Positions 18,416 to 26,800 of a DNA stretch of 64,000 nt are shown in pieces. Below the pieces are notes generated by a model. It was given only the letters and a program-made list of their open reading frames with translations. It made no database searches and was not told where the DNA came from. Within the stretch, counting starts at the first letter, position 1; each line of letters opens with the position of its first letter. The DNA is taken from NCBI GenBank assembly GCA_023150845.1, contig JAKLKD010000001.1:1-64000 (forward strand). Direction: 5' to 3'. Source of the stretch: Myxococcota bacterium. GTDB lineage: Bacteria; Myxococcota_A; UBA796; CAJQPC01. The translations under genes were made by a program, and so were the position numbers.

Positions 18416-20362
18416 ATGCGCCGCGTCACCCCCCTGCTGCTGATCCTCTCCTTGGCCGCCCTCGCCGACGCCAGCCGCGCCGGGCCGCCGGTGGACCTCC
18501 GCGCCTTGGCGCGCGGCTACACCCTTCAGTCTGTGCTCGGCCTGCCCGCCGCCGCGGGGCTCGCCTTCTCCCCCGACGGGCAGACCCTCTACGCCGCGGG
18601 CACCGACGACGCCTTGCGGGTCTTCGACGCCCGCAGCCTCACCCTGCGCGCGTCCTGGGGCCACGACGGGGCGCGGGTGCGGCAGGTCGTCGTCTCGCCG
18701 AACGGGCAGCGGGTCGCCGTGGGCGACATGCAGGGCAACATCACCCAGCACGACGCCGCCACGGGCAAGGTGCTGAGCCGGGTGAAGGGCACCGGGCGGC
18801 CCTGCATCGGCCTCGGCTGGTCCCCGGACGGCACCAAGATCGCCTACGCCGCGCTCTACGGCCCCGCCCGGGTGATCGAGGCCAACACCGGCCGCCCTCT
18901 GGACGACCTCAACGGCCCCGGGGAGTGGTTCGGCGAGGCACGTTTTAGCTTCGAGGCGAGCCGCGTGGCCCTCATCGGCCGCGACGGCCTGGTGCGGGTC
19001 CTCGACCTGCGCACCGGGGCCCTGCTCGAGACGCTCAGCGCCGCCCCTGGCGAGGCCACCCAGCTCGTGTGGTCCGGCGACGGCCAGCGCCTCGCCGTGG
19101 AGGACGGCCAAGGCCAGGCCCTCGTCTGGACGGTGGACGGCAAGCTCACCCAGGTCAACCGCGCCCCGGCGCCGATGGACGGCCTGCTCTTCGCGCCGGA
19201 TCACCGCACGCTCCTGAGCCCCTCGGGCCAGAGCCAGATCTCGGTGTGGAGCGCCCGCAGAGACACGACCATCGCGCCCCTCGCCGCCCCGCCGCGCTGG
19301 CTCGGCCTGCCCATCGAAGAGGAGGTCCCGGAGCCGAGCGAGGGCCGCTACCTCGGCGTGCCCGCGGCGATCTCCCCCGACGGCGCCCTGCTCGCCGAGT
19401 CCTGGACGAACCAGCTCCGGGTCTGGGAGCTCGCGACGGGGGCCCTGCTCTCGACCCGCGACACCGGGCTCGCCGAGGTCACCGACGTCGACATCGGCCC
19501 CAAGGCCCAGAGCGTCGTCGTGACGACGACGGACGGGCGTGTGCAGGTCTACGACGCCGCTGGCGCCGCGCTCCGCGCCGAGCTCGTCTTGCCCAAAGGC
19601 CCCGCCCGGGCCGCCGACCTCTCCCCGGACGGCCGCTCCGTCGCCGTCGCTGGGCCCGACTTTCATGTGCGGGTCTGGGAGCCCTTCGCGGGCGGCCCGA
19701 CCACGACGATGTTCGGCCACACCGCCCTCGTCACCGACGTGCTGTTCACCAACGACGGGCGCCGGGTGCTCTCGGCCTCGGCGGACGGCACCGTCGGCGG
19801 CTGGGACGTGCCCACCCGGCAGCGCGTCGCTGAGCTCCCCGCCCAGCCCCAGGGGGTGCGCTCCTTGGGCCTGAGCCGCGACGGCCTCATCGTCGCCTTC
19901 GGGGCGCCGCCGCCGCCGAGCGCCGCCGCCGCTGCCGCGCCGCCCGCCCCAGACAGCACACCCGGCCCGGCGACCCCGCTCCTCTTCACCAGCGCCGGGG
20001 CCCCGAGCCCCCAGGCCGCGCTCAAGCTCGGCTGCGCCGGGGTGCCCGCCGTGGTGAGCCGCGACGGAAAACACCTCATCTGCGCCAAGGAGCAGCTCAT
20101 CAAGGTCGAGATCAGCACCGGGCTCGAGGTCTACGCCGCCGCCGGTCGGTACACCTCCTTGGCCCTGAGCCCCGATGGCCAGCTCCTCGCGGCCGGGACC
20201 GGGGGCGGCGCGGTGAGCGTGCTCGACCCCACGACCGGCGCGCTCCTCGTCTCTTTGCCCGGCCACGCCGAGCGGGTGACGGCGGTGGCCTTCTCCGATG
20301 ATGGCCGGGTGATCGTGAGCGGCAGCGCGGACGGCACCACCCGGGTCTGGAGCCGCCCATGA
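18416..20362 (+). CDS. Exported WD40-repeat beta-propeller protein
   Basis: 648 residues. A signal peptide (MRRVTPLLLILSLAALADASRAG) precedes repeated propeller blades of the form LAFSPDGQTLYAAGTDDALRVFDARSL, ADLSPDGRSVAVAGPDFHVRVWEPF, DVLFTNDGRRVLSASADGTVGGWDV and AVAFSDDGRVIVSGSADGTTRVWSRP; about 11-13 blades in all, so probably two propellers. An Ala/Pro-rich linker (PPPPSAAAAAAPPAPDSTPGPA) sits at about 500-520. WD40 propellers are protein-interaction platforms; no enzymatic domain is visible. ATG 18416 is chosen over 18266 because of the signal peptide. The hydrolase gene overlaps by 4 bp. Confidence 0.85.
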   Translation: MRRVTPLLLILSLAALADASRAGPPVDLRALARGYTLQSVLGLPAAAGLAFSPDGQTLYAAGTDDALRVFDARSLTLRASWGHDGARVRQVVVSPNGQRVAVGDMQGNITQHDAATGKVLSRVKGTGRPCIGLGWSPDGTKIAYAALYGPARVIEANTGRPLDDLNGPGEWFGEARFSFEASRVALIGRDGLVRVLDLRTGALLETLSAAPGEATQLVWSGDGQRLAVEDGQGQALVWTVDGKLTQVNRAPAPMDGLLFAPDHRTLLSPSGQSQISVWSARRDTTIAPLAAPPRWLGLPIEEEVPEPSEGRYLGVPAAISPDGALLAESWTNQLRVWELATGALLSTRDTGLAEVTDVDIGPKAQSVVVTTTDGRVQVYDAAGAALRAELVLPKGPARAADLSPDGRSVAVAGPDFHVRVWEPFAGGPTTTMFGHTALVTDVLFTNDGRRVLSASADGTVGGWDVPTRQRVAELPAQPQGVRSLGLSRDGLIVAFGAPPPPSAAAAAAPPAPDSTPGPATPLLFTSAGAPSPQAALKLGCAGVPAVVSRDGKHLICAKEQLIKVEISTGLEVYAAAGRYTSLALSPDGQLLAAGTGGGAVSVLDPTTGALLVSLPGHAERVTAVAFSDDGRVIVSGSADGTTRVWSRP

Positions 20363-21339
20363 GCGAGGGGGTGAGCCCGCTCGTCGGCACGCTCCGCCGC
20401 GCCCGAGCCGTCGCCGTCGCCCGGGTCGTCGCCGGGGGCTTTGAGGTGCTCTCCCGGGTCGGCAGCGCCACACCTCTGGCCCGGCCTGAGCGCTACGGCG
20501 CGGAGCTCGCCGGTCGAGATCTGCCCTACGGCCCGCACCCTCGGCAGACCGTCGACATCTACCGCCCCGTCGACTCCAGCGGCCCGGCCCCGGTGATGGT
20601 GTACTTCCACGGCGGCGGCTTCCGGGCGATGTCCAAGGACACCCACTGGCTGATGGCTCTGCGCTTCGCCCGGGCGGGCTTCGTCGTGGTGAACGTCGAT
20701 TATCGCCTCGCCCCGGAGAGCCCCTTCCCCGCCGCCGCCCAGGACGCCTGCGCCGCGATCCGCCTCGCCGTGGACCTCGCCGGGCGCTACGGCGGCGACC
20801 CGACCCGCCTGCTCATCGCCGGGGAGAGCGCCGGGGCCAACCTCACCGCCGTCGCCACCATCGCCTGCTGCTTTGAGCGCCCCGAGCCCTGGGCTCGGGC
20901 GGTCTACGACCTCGGCGTCGTGCCCCGGGCGTCTCTGCCCGCCTGCGGCATCCTCCAGGTGAGCGACACCGAGCGCTTCACCCGGGCCAAGCCCCTGCCG
21001 CTCATCTCCCGGGACGCCCTGCGTGACCCTGAGGCGGCCTACCTCAAGCGCAGCCTCAGCGCCGAGGTCGAGCTCGCCGACCCCCTGCTCGTCATGGAGC
21101 GCGCCCCCCGGGCCGATCGCCCCCTGCCGCCGCACTTTTTGCCCTGCGGCACCAAAGATCCGCTCCTCGACGACACCCGGCGCATGGCCGCGGCGGTCAG
21201 CCGCCTCGGCGGCGAGGCGATCCTCCGGGTCTACCCCGGGGAGATCCACGCCTTTCACGCCTTGGTCTGGCGCCCGGCGGCCCGGCGCTGCTGGGAGGAG
21301 ATGACCCAGTTCGCCTTGGACCGGAGCGCTCCGGTCTGA
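20359..21339 (+). CDS. Alpha/beta hydrolase, HSL-type esterase/lipase
   Basis: 326 residues. HGGGF (about residues 76-80) forms the oxyanion hole, GESAGAN (about 155-161) holds the nucleophilic serine, and GTKDPLLDDT plus GEIHAFHAL supply the acid and histidine. DYRLAPESPFPAA is the classical segment of the hormone-sensitive-lipase family. It should hydrolyse short-chain esters or lipids. The first 45 residues are unlike typical members and slightly hydrophobic, but not a clear signal peptide. The ATG overlaps the WD40 stop (ATGA), implying translational coupling. Confidence 0.9.
   Translation: MSEGVSPLVGTLRRARAVAVARVVAGGFEVLSRVGSATPLARPERYGAELAGRDLPYGPHPRQTVDIYRPVDSSGPAPVMVYFHGGGFRAMSKDTHWLMALRFARAGFVVVNVDYRLAPESPFPAAAQDACAAIRLAVDLAGRYGGDPTRLLIAGESAGANLTAVATIACCFERPEPWARAVYDLGVVPRASLPACGILQVSDTERFTRAKPLPLISRDALRDPEAAYLKRSLSAEVELADPLLVMERAPRADRPLPPHFLPCGTKDPLLDDTRRMAAAVSRLGGEAILRVYPGEIHAFHALVWRPAARRCWEEMTQFALDRSAPV
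21319..21336. terminator. Perfect 18-bp palindrome at the end of a convergent gene pair
   Basis: GACCGGAGC/GCTCCGGTC is uninterrupted and ends one base before the hydrolase stop codon. It lies between convergent genes and may act as a bidirectional hairpin terminator although it has no T-run. Confidence 0.45.
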
Positions 21340-21350
21340 GCCGCCGCCGC

Positions 21351-22271
21351 TCAGCCGTGGTCGTGCGGGTGGTGGTCGTGGCCTTCAGCCCGGCGGATCA
21401 CGACCAAGGTGCCCAGGGCCCGCGCGGCTTGCCCAGCGGCGGGGGGCCCAATCTCGACGCGGTTGCCGACACCTTGCACGAGCAAGGTCCCCTCGGGCCC
21501 GGCGATGAAGCCCTTGACGCGTAAGGCCCCGAGGCCGACGAGCCGCGCCCGGAGGGCCTCGGGATCCGTCCCAGGCGGGATCTCCAGCAGCTCCGTGGTG
21601 AAGCGCTCGTGGCTGTGGGGCCGGGGGCGGTGGCCCGCCGCGCGGCGCTGCGCCCGCAAGGCGTCGGGATCCGGCGGGAAGAGCAGGTCGGGGTGGAGGT
21701 CCCCGGCGATGGCCTCGACGACGGGCACGCCCCCGACACGCTCGGCCAAGGCCGCCCGGGCGCGGTCCTGGTCCGCCGGGGAGAGCAGGTCGAGCTTCGA
21801 GAGCACGACGAGGTCGGCGCTGCTCACCTGCTCCTCGAAGGTGCCGTCGAGCTCACGCCCCTCAGCGAGCTGGATCGCCGAGCACACCACCACCGCGGCG
21901 TCGTCCCCGACCCAGGCGTTGACCGGCTCACGCCAGAGGTTGAGCTGGGTCTCAAAGGGCAAGGCCACGCCGGAGGTCTCGATGATCACCCGGTCGGGCT
22001 GCACCCGGTCGTAGAGGAGCTGGAGCGTCTCCAGGAGCGTGTCCGAGAGGCGGCAGCAGACGCAGCCCCCGGCGAGCTCGATGAAGGACTCTGAAGCGCC
22101 GCCGCCGAGCAGGGCCTCGTCGATGCCCAGCTCACCGAGCTCGTTGGAGATGACGGCCACGCGCACCCCGTCCCGCTGGGCGCGCTCCAGGAGCGCCCGG
22201 ACGAGGGTGGTCTTGCCCGCGCCCAAGAACCCCGAGACGACCAAGGCGGGGACGAGGCCCGACGCCGCCAA
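21351..22271 (-). CDS. CobW/COG0523-family GTPase metallochaperone
   Basis: 306 residues. The Walker A GFLGAGKTT lies at residues 14-22, the metal-binding GCVCC at 69-73 (C70, C72, C73), the switch ETSG at about 97-100, and the guanine-specificity motif SKLD at about 157-160. The C-terminal CobW domain ends in a His-rich tail (EGHDHHPHDHG) that could bind zinc or another metal. These GTPases deliver metal to client enzymes. The start is a TTG at 22271, two bases after the glutaredoxin stop, so it is the last gene of a bolA-grx-cobW operon. An alternative client is Fe-S-linked metal handling, given the neighbours. Confidence 0.88.
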   Translation of the reverse strand: MAASGLVPALVVSGFLGAGKTTLVRALLERAQRDGVRVAVISNELGELGIDEALLGGGASESFIELAGGCVCCRLSDTLLETLQLLYDRVQPDRVIIETSGVALPFETQLNLWREPVNAWVGDDAAVVVCSAIQLAEGRELDGTFEEQVSSADLVVLSKLDLLSPADQDRARAALAERVGGVPVVEAIAGDLHPDLLFPPDPDALRAQRRAAGHRPRPHSHERFTTELLEIPPGTDPEALRARLVGLGALRVKGFIAGPEGTLLVQGVGNRVEIGPPAAGQAARALGTLVVIRRAEGHDHHPHDHG

Positions 22272-22273
22272 GC

Positions 22274-22609
22274 TCAGCTCTGCGGCGCGGCGGGGGCCTT
22301 GTTGATGAGCTCCTGCAGCTCACCGCTCTCGTACATCTCCATCATGATGTCCGAGCCGCCGATGAACTGGCCGTCGATGTAGAGCTGGGGGATGGTCGGC
22401 CAAGACGAGAAGGTCTTCACGCCGTCACGCACGGCGGGGTCGGAGAGCACGTCGAAGGTGGCGAACTGGGCGCCCGAGCGCTTGAGGATCTCGATGGCCC
22501 GCGCTGAGAAGCCACACTGGGGGAAAAACTTCGTGCCCTTCATGAACAGCACGACACGGTCCTTGGTGACCAGCTCGCGGATGAAGTCGTGCACAGGGTT
22601 GTTGCTCAT
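22274..22609 (-). CDS. grxD: Monothiol glutaredoxin of the CGFS type (Grx4/GrxD)
   Basis: 111 residues. The active site is PQCGFS (C32), preceded by the conserved VVLFMKGTKFFP; further on are SSWPTIPQLYIDGQFIGGSDIMMEM with the cis-proline TIP and GGSD motifs that bind glutathione. CGFS glutaredoxins hold a glutathione-ligated [2Fe-2S] cluster and hand it on, usually with BolA. The bolA gene lies 46 bp upstream and a CobW GTPase gene 2 bp downstream. RBS GGAG at 6 bases from the ATG. Confidence 0.93.
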   Translation of the reverse strand: MSNNPVHDFIRELVTKDRVVLFMKGTKFFPQCGFSARAIEILKRSGAQFATFDVLSDPAVRDGVKTFSSWPTIPQLYIDGQFIGGSDIMMEMYESGELQELINKAPAAPQS

Positions 22610-22655
22610 TGGATCTCCAGCGAAGTGGGGCGAGGCGGGGATTGAGTCGGAAAAG

Positions 22656-22904
22656 TTAGGCGCGGGACGCCCAGCGGGAAGGGGTCCAGGTGCGGAGCGC
22701 GAGGGCGTGAATCGCCCCGCCGACTAAGCCGTCGAGGGCCTTGTAGACGAGCTGGTGCTGCTGAATGCGGCTCAGCCCCTCAAAGGTCGGGCTGATGACG
22801 TCGGCGGAGAAGTGCTCCTTGTCGCCAGCGTCGTCGGAGACGATGGCGCGGCACTCGGGGATCTTGGCCTCGATCAAGGCCTGAACGGCGGCGGGCTCCA
22901 TCAT
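22656..22904 (-). CDS. BolA/IbaG-family protein
   Basis: 82 residues: MMEPAAVQALIEAKIPECRAIVSDDAGDKEHF with the class II KH-like BolA fold, then FEGLSRIQQHQLVYKALDGLVGGAIHALALRTWTP, matching the family's RxxxHRxVYxxL...IHALxL pattern. The usual conserved histidine of SRVQRHQ is present (IQQHQ). BolA binds the [2Fe-2S] cluster of CGFS glutaredoxins, and such a glutaredoxin gene follows directly. Only this C-terminal part of a much longer open frame is real; the family match starts at 22904 and GGAGG lies 10 bases before it. Confidence 0.9.
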   Translation of the reverse strand: MMEPAAVQALIEAKIPECRAIVSDDAGDKEHFSADVISPTFEGLSRIQQHQLVYKALDGLVGGAIHALALRTWTPSRWASRA

Positions 22905-22982
22905 GGCGTCTGACCTCCAGGGCCCCCTCTTAACCCCGCGACCCTGCCTCAGTCGCGCCGGATGTGGTAAACAAAGGCCCCG

Positions 22983-23729
22983 ATGCGACTCGTCCCCTAC
23001 CTCAACGCCCTGGTCGGCGCGGTCATCGCTGGCGCGATCTCCACCGCGTTCCTGATCCCCGCGCTGCCCTTCGCGGTGCTGCCGCGCGGGCACCGAGAGC
23101 GGTACATCTGGTGGACCAACACGGGCGCCTCCTACGGGATCCTCCGCTACGCGCTCTGGGCGAAGCTTGACGTCGAGGGGCGCGACCAGATCCCCTTCGG
23201 CCAGCCCTACATGGTCGTGGCCAACCACCGCTCCTGGGTGGACGTCATCACGCTGATCTGGGCGGCCCGCGCCGAGGGCCTGTCCAAACGTGAGGTGTTC
23301 TTCACGCCGATCATGGGCGTGTTGGGCTACCTCGGCGGCGCGGTGTTCTTCAACCGCGGCGACGCCGAGCAGCGGCGCCGCGCCAAGGAGGAGTGCCTCT
23401 ACCTGCTCAAGCAGGGGGTGCCGCTGCACATCTACCCCGAGGGAACTCGGACGCGAGATGGCAAACTCCGTGAAAAGATCCACCTCGCGATGCTCGAGGC
23501 CTGTTGGGAGCACCGCATACCCCTTGTCCCCGCCGCGCTCTGGGGGACAGAGCGTGTGGTGGGCGTGCCCTTCCGGGGTGTGCACCTCGGCGAGACGGTC
23601 CACGCGCGTTTTCGACCGCCGATGGACCCCGCGCTCTACCCAAATGGTGAGGACTACGCCTTGGCCTGCTGGGCGCAGGTGAAGGAGATGGTGGACGCTT
23701 TGGAGCGTGAGTACGCGGAGAAGCGCTGA
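22983..23729 (+). CDS. plsC: 1-acyl-sn-glycerol-3-phosphate acyltransferase (PlsC family)
   Basis: 248 residues. An N-terminal hydrophobic segment (8-34) anchors it in the inner membrane. Motif I NHRSWVD gives the catalytic His-Asp pair (H82, D87), motif II lies around GGAVFFNRGD, motif III is YPEGTRTRDG (about 151), and motif IV is PLVPAALWG. It should make phosphatidic acid from lysophosphatidic acid, though related enzymes acylate other lipids. Divergent from bolA with a 78-bp shared promoter region; there is no clear Shine-Dalgarno and TAAACA lies 9 bases before the ATG. Confidence 0.88.
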   Translation: MRLVPYLNALVGAVIAGAISTAFLIPALPFAVLPRGHRERYIWWTNTGASYGILRYALWAKLDVEGRDQIPFGQPYMVVANHRSWVDVITLIWAARAEGLSKREVFFTPIMGVLGYLGGAVFFNRGDAEQRRRAKEECLYLLKQGVPLHIYPEGTRTRDGKLREKIHLAMLEACWEHRIPLVPAALWGTERVVGVPFRGVHLGETVHARFRPPMDPALYPNGEDYALACWAQVKEMVDALEREYAEKR

Positions 23730-23822
23730 GGGTCCTGGCCAACCCTGGCGGGTTTGAGGCATACTGACAGACGACGCCCGTTGCCTCGCTGACGCGCCCC
23801 GCCAATGCACCCAGGAGCCCCC

Positions 23823-24878
23823 ATGCTGTCCTCCCTCGCGCTGTTGTCGCTCTTCACCGTCGCGCCTGTCCAGGCGGGGAGCATTGAGCTCTGGGCCCTC
23901 GATGACTTCGGTGATGACGGCTACCTCGTCGGCAACAAGGACGGCTGGAAGGGCGGCTACACCCGCGACCGCTGGTACGTCGCCAGCGAGGTCGCCTACA
24001 CCCTCACCGACGACAACGTGCAGGGCGTAGACTTTGAGGCCTACGGCGCCAACAGCGCCGCGGACAACTGGGTGGTGCGCGGCGAGACCTACGCCCAGGG
24101 CAAGGTGGAGGCCAGCCTCTTCAACTACGACGATGACGCGATGGGCATCGTCTCTCACCTCAGCGCCGCCGACCGCTTCTACATCGCCGTGGTCACCCGC
24201 AACAGCGCGCCGCCCCCCGTGGACTCGGTGTCGAACAGCACCCTCCTCGTGATCAAGGTGGACGGCGACGGCGGCGAGCTCATCCTTGAGAAGTCGGCGA
24301 GCATCGACCGCAGCGGCGCGTTCAGCCTCACCTTGGAGGTGAACGACGGCGTCGTCATCGCCTCGGTGGACGGCAAAGAGCTGGGCAAGGTCGTAGACCC
24401 TGACCCCTTGCCCTCGGGCCAGGTCGGGTTCTTCTCCTACGACACCGGCGGCTCCTCCGGCGGCGGCGGCGACAGCACCTACGCCGGGGCGACGGCGATC
24501 ACCGCGAGCCTCAGCGACGACGACGATGACGGCGTCGCCGACGACGCCGACAACTGTGAGACGACCGAGAACGCCGACCAGGCCGACAAGGACCAGGACG
24601 GGATCGGCGACGCCTGCGACGAGCCGGATCCTACGGACGACACCGGCACCACGGACGACACCGGCACCACCGGGGATGACACGAGCTCGACGGGCGACGA
24701 CACGAGCTCGACGGGTGACGACACGAGCACCACCGGCGACGACACCGGCGGCGGGCCGGTGCGCCCGGACCTCGTCGTGCTCCGGCCGGGCTGCGCGTGC
24801 GCCAGCGCTGAGGCCCCCTCGGCGTGGTGGGGGCTGGCCCTCGGCGCGCTGGCGCTCTTACGTCGGCGGTCCCGCTGA
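23823..24878 (+). CDS. Secreted protein with TSP3 repeat and MYXO-CTERM-like sorting tail
   Basis: 351 residues. A signal peptide (MLSSLALLSLFTVAPVQAGS) precedes a roughly 200-residue beta-rich domain of the laminin-G/concanavalin-like type (RFYIAVVTRNSAPPP, SLTLEVNDGVVIASVDGKELG). Then come a calcium-type TSP3 segment (DDDDDGVADDADNCETTENADQADKDQDGIGDACDE), a Thr/Asp-rich linker (DDTGTTDDTG, DDTSSTGDDTSS), and a tail of cysteine pair CAC, short hydrophobic helix and RRRSR. That tail is the MYXO-CTERM pattern for cell-surface sorting and anchoring. ATG 23823 has AGGAG at 5 bases; the ATG at 23805 has none. Confidence 0.82.
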   Translation: MLSSLALLSLFTVAPVQAGSIELWALDDFGDDGYLVGNKDGWKGGYTRDRWYVASEVAYTLTDDNVQGVDFEAYGANSAADNWVVRGETYAQGKVEASLFNYDDDAMGIVSHLSAADRFYIAVVTRNSAPPPVDSVSNSTLLVIKVDGDGGELILEKSASIDRSGAFSLTLEVNDGVVIASVDGKELGKVVDPDPLPSGQVGFFSYDTGGSSGGGGDSTYAGATAITASLSDDDDDGVADDADNCETTENADQADKDQDGIGDACDEPDPTDDTGTTDDTGTTGDDTSSTGDDTSSTGDDTSTTGDDTGGGPVRPDLVVLRPGCACASAEAPSAWWGLALGALALLRRRSR

Positions 24879-24884
24879 GCGGGA

Positions 24885-24908
24885 GGTGAGGCCCCGAAGG
24901 GCCTCACC
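24885..24908. terminator. Hairpin between convergent genes
   Basis: Perfect 10-bp stem GGTGAGGCCC/GGGCCTCACC (24885-24894, 24899-24908) with a 4-base loop. Read from the minus strand the loop is C(TTCG)G, an especially stable tetraloop. No T-run follows on either strand. Confidence 0.65.
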
Positions 24909-24914
24909 CCAGGA

Positions 24915-25811
24915 TCACTTCCCAGCGCCCTCGGCGGGAGCGGCGCCCTCAGCGGGGGCGGCGCCCTCGGCGGGGGCGGCCGGCGCTGCGTCACCAAAAC
25001 GCACGACGTAGGCGCGGCGGTCGTTGGGGCCGGCCAAGAAGTACTTGCCCTTGGGCAAGGCGTCGGCGCCGATGTACTTCACCGCGCGGTCACCCTCGGC
25101 CACGGACACGACCTTCGAGGCGTCGATGGTGGCCTCGACGACCTTGTAGTCCGTCTCAGACTTGGCCTCGACCCCGAAGTAGAGCCAGTTGGCGCCCAAG
25201 GTGAAGAACTTGTCGCCCTCGACCTCGGGGTTGAACTTGATCTCGGGGTTCTCGATGGCGGGGACAAGCTGCAGCTCGCTGCTGGCGCGCTTGCCGACGA
25301 GCACGAGGTGCTCACCCGGAGCGATGAGGTTCCAGGTCTCCTCCTTCGAGGGCTTCGTGGAGGGGTAACGGACCTCCTGCTGGGTGCCGAGCAGGGTGGC
25401 CTTCTTGATGTCGGCGTAGGTGCTGACCGGCTTGAGGCTCGTGCCCTGGAGGATGTAGACGCCGTCGCCCTCGTTCGCGCGCCAGACCTTGATCTCCACC
25501 TGGCCCGCGGCCGGGGTGCCGCCCTCGATGGCCGGGGCGCCGACCAGCAAGAGGTTCTTGTCCGAGGGAGAGAGGGAGTACTTCGCGCCGGAGCAGGTGT
25601 TCTCCAGCTTGAAGACGCCGTTCGCGTCCGTCTTGCCCTCACGAACCTGGCAGGTGAGGTCACCACCGTCGGCGCGGGCGAGAATGGTGACGTCGGCGGC
25701 GGGCTGGCCCGTGAGGCCGTCCACGAGCTTCCCCTCGAAGCTGCCCGAGCTACATGCGGTGAACGCCCCGAGCAGTACAAGCGCGGCGGACCGCGCGGCG
25801 AATTTGATCAT
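24915..25811 (-). CDS. Lipoprotein with carboxypeptidase-regulatory-like domain
   Basis: 298 residues. The lipobox LLGAFTAC (C20) is followed by FEGKLVDGLTGQPAADVTILAR...TDANGVFKLENTCSG, a CarboxypepD_reg/transthyretin-like beta-sandwich at about 28-75. The rest is beta-rich with no family I recognise; a segment near 120-160 (VYILQGTSLKPVSTYADIKK) may be a second domain. The C-terminus carries three copies of AAPAEG. ATG 25811 with AAGGAG at 8 bases. Divergent from another lipoprotein gene across an AT-rich 183-bp region, in which an inverted repeat GTTCCCC/GGGGAAC (25832-25838, 25853-25859) lies in its leader. Confidence 0.65.
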   Translation of the reverse strand: MIKFAARSAALVLLGAFTACSSGSFEGKLVDGLTGQPAADVTILARADGGDLTCQVREGKTDANGVFKLENTCSGAKYSLSPSDKNLLLVGAPAIEGGTPAAGQVEIKVWRANEGDGVYILQGTSLKPVSTYADIKKATLLGTQQEVRYPSTKPSKEETWNLIAPGEHLVLVGKRASSELQLVPAIENPEIKFNPEVEGDKFFTLGANWLYFGVEAKSETDYKVVEATIDASKVVSVAEGDRAVKYIGADALPKGKYFLAGPNDRRAYVVRFGDAAPAAPAEGAAPAEGAAPAEGAGK

Positions 25812-25931
25812 GGTAATTGCTCCTTTTTCTGGTTCCCCAGGATGGTCTCGTCGGGGAACTGTCAAGATATTTCACTTGAGTGACAAAGTGGGAAACCAAA
25901 GCGCATGTTTTTTAAGAATCACGCTCTGCGC

Positions 25932-25960
25932 TTGTACAGGGTCTTATTTTTGCGTAGTTT
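25932..25960 (+). promoter_or_regulatory. Candidate sigma-70 promoter
   Basis: TTGTAC (25932-25937), 17-base spacer, TAGTTT (25955-25960), in one of the most AT-rich stretches of the window. The lipoprotein ATG follows 35 bases downstream. Confidence 0.4.
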
Positions 25961-25994
25961 GATGGCGAACGAACTGTCTGAGAGGATCCCTTCC

Positions 25995-26513
25995 ATGCGC
26001 GCGATGATCGGCTCGACCCCTCTGCTGCTGATCCTCTTGGGGGGCTGCTTTGAGCTGCCCGCGCGCGTCAAAGACAGCGGCGGCGGAGACACGGGTGTGA
26101 GCGGCGGGGAGTGCCCTCCCGACTCCATCCCGAGCCCCCTCGGCTCCGTCACGATCGTCGATTTTGTCGTGGACGGCACCCGCCTCGGCCCGAGCGCGTC
26201 GTCGCTCTGCTCCTTCGCGGGGGGCTACGGCGCGCGCCTCGGCCTCAGCTCCGAGGGGGCGAGCGGCCTCGTCGTGGTGCAGAGCGCGGAGCAGGGCGCC
26301 TGGGGCGTGCCGGACCCCGACGTCTCGGTCTCCGTGCAGTGGGGGGACACGAGCTGGGCGTCCTCGGACTTCTTCACCGGCAGCGTCGTGATCTCCGAGG
26401 GCGACGACTCCGGCCTCAGCGACTCCGGCGGCGGGTCCTACGTCAGCTTCAGCGGCGAGGCGACGAACGCGGACTCGGCGCAGCTCATCCTCAACGTGAG
26501 CTGGGGCGGCTGA
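25995..26513 (+). CDS. Hypothetical lipoprotein
   Basis: 172 residues. Lipobox LLLILLGGC (C18), then a Gly/Asp/Thr linker (DSGGGDTGVSGGE) and a beta-rich domain of about 110 residues without a recognisable family. ATG 25995 with AGGA at 8 bases is preferred over the in-frame starts at 25905 and 25962 because of the lipobox. Its 3' end overlaps the convergent small gene by 23 bp. Confidence 0.65.
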   Translation: MRAMIGSTPLLLILLGGCFELPARVKDSGGGDTGVSGGECPPDSIPSPLGSVTIVDFVVDGTRLGPSASSLCSFAGGYGARLGLSSEGASGLVVVQSAEQGAWGVPDPDVSVSVQWGDTSWASSDFFTGSVVISEGDDSGLSDSGGGSYVSFSGEATNADSAQLILNVSWGG

Positions 26514-26745
26514 GGGGCGGGCTGGCCGCTGGGGCGCTCGTTGGCGCGGCCTCGGCGGGCGCGCCGGGCTCGGCGGCGGCCTCGCGGCGAGGGTAGGCGT
26601 CGTTGGTGACCCGGGTGACCTGGAAGATCGCGTAGAAGAGGCGGTCCTCGAGGTGCTCCCGCACGGACCTCGGGAGCGCCCGCCGCACGAGGCGCGCGGG
26701 CAAAAAGAGCGCGTTGGCGAGGTGGTCGGCGAGGCGCGTCTGCAT
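26491..26745 (-). CDS. Small hypothetical protein
   Basis: 84 residues. The first 50 (MQTRLADHLANALFLPARLVRRALPRSVREHLEDRLFYAIFQVTRVTNDAYP) look like folded amphipathic helices with many Arg and Leu residues; the remainder is a low-complexity Ala/Pro/Glu/Ser tail. No family recognised. It diverges from the PAAR gene (55 bp away), which raises the possibility that it belongs to the spike cluster. A 3' overlap with a convergent gene makes it less secure; it could be spurious. Confidence 0.45.
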   Translation of the reverse strand: MQTRLADHLANALFLPARLVRRALPRSVREHLEDRLFYAIFQVTRVTNDAYPRREAAAEPGAPAEAAPTSAPAASPPLSRPSSR

Positions 26746-26800
26746 GCCCTAAGAATAACGCCAGCCTGTGCTATGCTGTAGAAAACCATTCAGGTGCGCT

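Noticed and set aside
22905..24158. Upstream extension of the BolA frame to 500 codons
   Set aside because: It is antisense to plsC and the MYXO-CTERM gene, and only the last 82 codons match BolA.
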